From Cylindrotheca closterium (taxonomy: Eukaryota; Bacillariophyta; Bacillariophyceae; Bacillariales; Bacillariaceae): a stretch of DNA of 64,000 nt. The position numbers were made by a program, and so were the translations under genes. Shown here one piece after another: positions 63,253 through 64,000 of this stretch. The first letter of the stretch is position 1. Each line of letters starts with the position of its first letter. The stretch lies in assembly GCA_933822405.4 (NCBI GenBank), contig CAKOGP040001759.1:305645-369644 (forward strand), read 5' to 3'. Below the pieces are notes generated by a model. That model ran no database searches and was not told the DNA's origin. It worked only from the letters and a program-made list of their open reading frames with translations.

Positions 63253-64000
63253 ATGGCGAGTGTCGCTGTCTCTGGAAAGGGGCAACAAAGGGTATTGAGC
63301 TCAGCAGAGAAAGAAACAGCCTTGGCACGTGTTCGATTGAAGGGATTGCCCAACGATTGGGATGTGGAATGGTACGATGCACTATACTATACTATACTAT
63401 ACTATACTATACTATACTATACTATACTATACTATACTATACATATGTTGTGGATGCGTATTGCATTCTATATATAGAGGAAACTGTTGCTGACCTGTCT
63501 TTAGACTTACACAGTGCTCTATTTTCTCTCAATATTATTATCTATATATACAGGGACAACAAGCGTCAAAAGAAGATTTGGGTGTCGCCGGATGGATCGC
63601 GACGATGTTACAGTCTTCCTCAAGCTCTGAAATATGCAGCCAAGTCTGGTCAAGTCGTGTCCACCATTACCGGTACGCAAAGCACTAACAACAATCATAG
63701 CAATGATCATGGTAATAGTAATGACGACGGCCAAGAAACCAGTACTACGACACCGCAACAACAGCAACAACATCATCCACTCCACCATCGAACATTATCC
63801 GAACGTGAAGTTGCGGAAAAAGTCCAAGAGGGCCGTAGTCGTGGATTACCACAAGGTTGGACGATTATCTGGGACAACATGAGTGATCAGCGAGTGTGGA
63901 TATCCCCAGATGGCAAAAAGAAGTGCAAGGGCATTCCACAAGCCTTGAGGTATTCGGCCAAGCAAGGTTGGATTACTACCTTACCGCCTAAGGAAGAGAA
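63253..64000 (+). CDS. Protein with two MBD-like domains (partial, runs off the window)
   Basis: Exon 1 is 63253-63371; a 182-bp intron (GTACGA donor, TATACAG acceptor) contains a (ACTAT)n array; exon 2 starts at 63554 and is open to the window end. At least 188 residues are visible. Two similar modules are present: LPNDWDVEWDNKRQKKIWVS, PDG, then C..LPQALKYAAKSG; and LPQGWTIIWDNMSDQRVWIS, PDG, then C.GIPQALRYSAKQG. The pattern (LPxGW, a basic/aromatic strand, SPDGxxxxS-PxAL) resembles methyl-CpG-binding domains, but the core Arg/Asp contacts are not clearly kept, so the call is tentative. The modules are linked by a Gln/His/Asn-rich stretch. The neighbouring cytosine methyltransferase supports a methylation-reading role. 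Confidence 0.5.
63381..63442. repeat. (ACTAT)n microsatellite
   Basis: About 12 perfect copies of a 5-bp unit within the first intron of the MBD-like gene, close to the donor site. Confidence 0.95.

Overview
The window looks like nuclear DNA of a diatom, most likely a pennate one. This is inferred from several features read in the sequence: compact genes with 60-175 bp GT-AG introns; two proteins whose signal peptide is followed at once by a phenylalanine (FAFQAP, AFQS), which is the plastid-targeting signature of diatoms; two proteins with the diatom-type 'DxxFGRGxG...HPGN' domain; long PSxxPS repeat proteins; and a Ty1/copia LTR element resembling diatom CoDi elements. No tRNA, rRNA or CRISPR array was recognised. 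Family names come from recognising motifs, not from searches.

Layout. 0.2-1.7 kb: decayed FEN1/PIN-like nuclease and DDE transposase fragments. 2.7-3.9 kb: plastid-type double ABM-domain protein (-). 4.07-5.27 kb: a stretch bounded by inverted repeats. 5.6-7.3 kb: DUF6824-type domain fused to MORN repeats (-). 8.6-10.2 kb: ankyrin protein (+). 10.4-11.8 kb: TKL-like kinase (-). 12.6-13.8 kb: Ser-rich basic protein (-). 15.2-16.3 kb: plastid-type nitroreductase (-). 17.0-20.5 kb: a three-member family of small proteins inside a segmental duplication, which also left a pseudogene of the 1088-aa repeat protein at 20.7-23.9 kb (-). 24.4-26.8 kb: secreted M14 carboxypeptidase (-). 28.6-31.1 kb: SAPS-type PP6 regulatory subunit (-). 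32.2-33.6 kb: PIP kinase (+). 34.5-37.3 kb: MICAL-like flavin monooxygenase (+). 37.9-39.2 kb: second DUF6824-type protein (+). 39.9-40.6 kb: membrane-anchored FABP/lipocalin-like protein (-).

40.8-47.5 kb holds a 6.65 kb copia element with 367-bp LTRs that I read as identical. It landed in the roughly 374 bp between the calycin-like gene and a divergent CCDC25-UBA-RWD fusion gene (47.7-49.5 kb, +). Gag and pol lie in one frame, separated only by an in-frame UGA; a second stop, UAA, cuts the reverse transcriptase. 50.0-51.6 kb: a second TKL-like kinase (+). 52.1-53.2 kb: PP6 catalytic subunit (+). 53.3-61.3 kb: two tandem paralogues of large secreted proteins built from CC-type cysteine modules and PSxxPS stretches (-).

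61.7-64.0 kb: a Dcm-like DNA cytosine-5 methyltransferase carrying two CCHC zinc knuckles (-) is divergent, across about 275 bp, from a protein with two domains resembling methyl-CpG-binding domains (+, runs off the window). This possible writer/reader pair, the UGA-separated gag-pol, the cysteine-module proteins and the small FFYE/DH family are the most interesting observations. The palindrome TACCGGTA is also far more frequent than chance, almost entirely outside genes.
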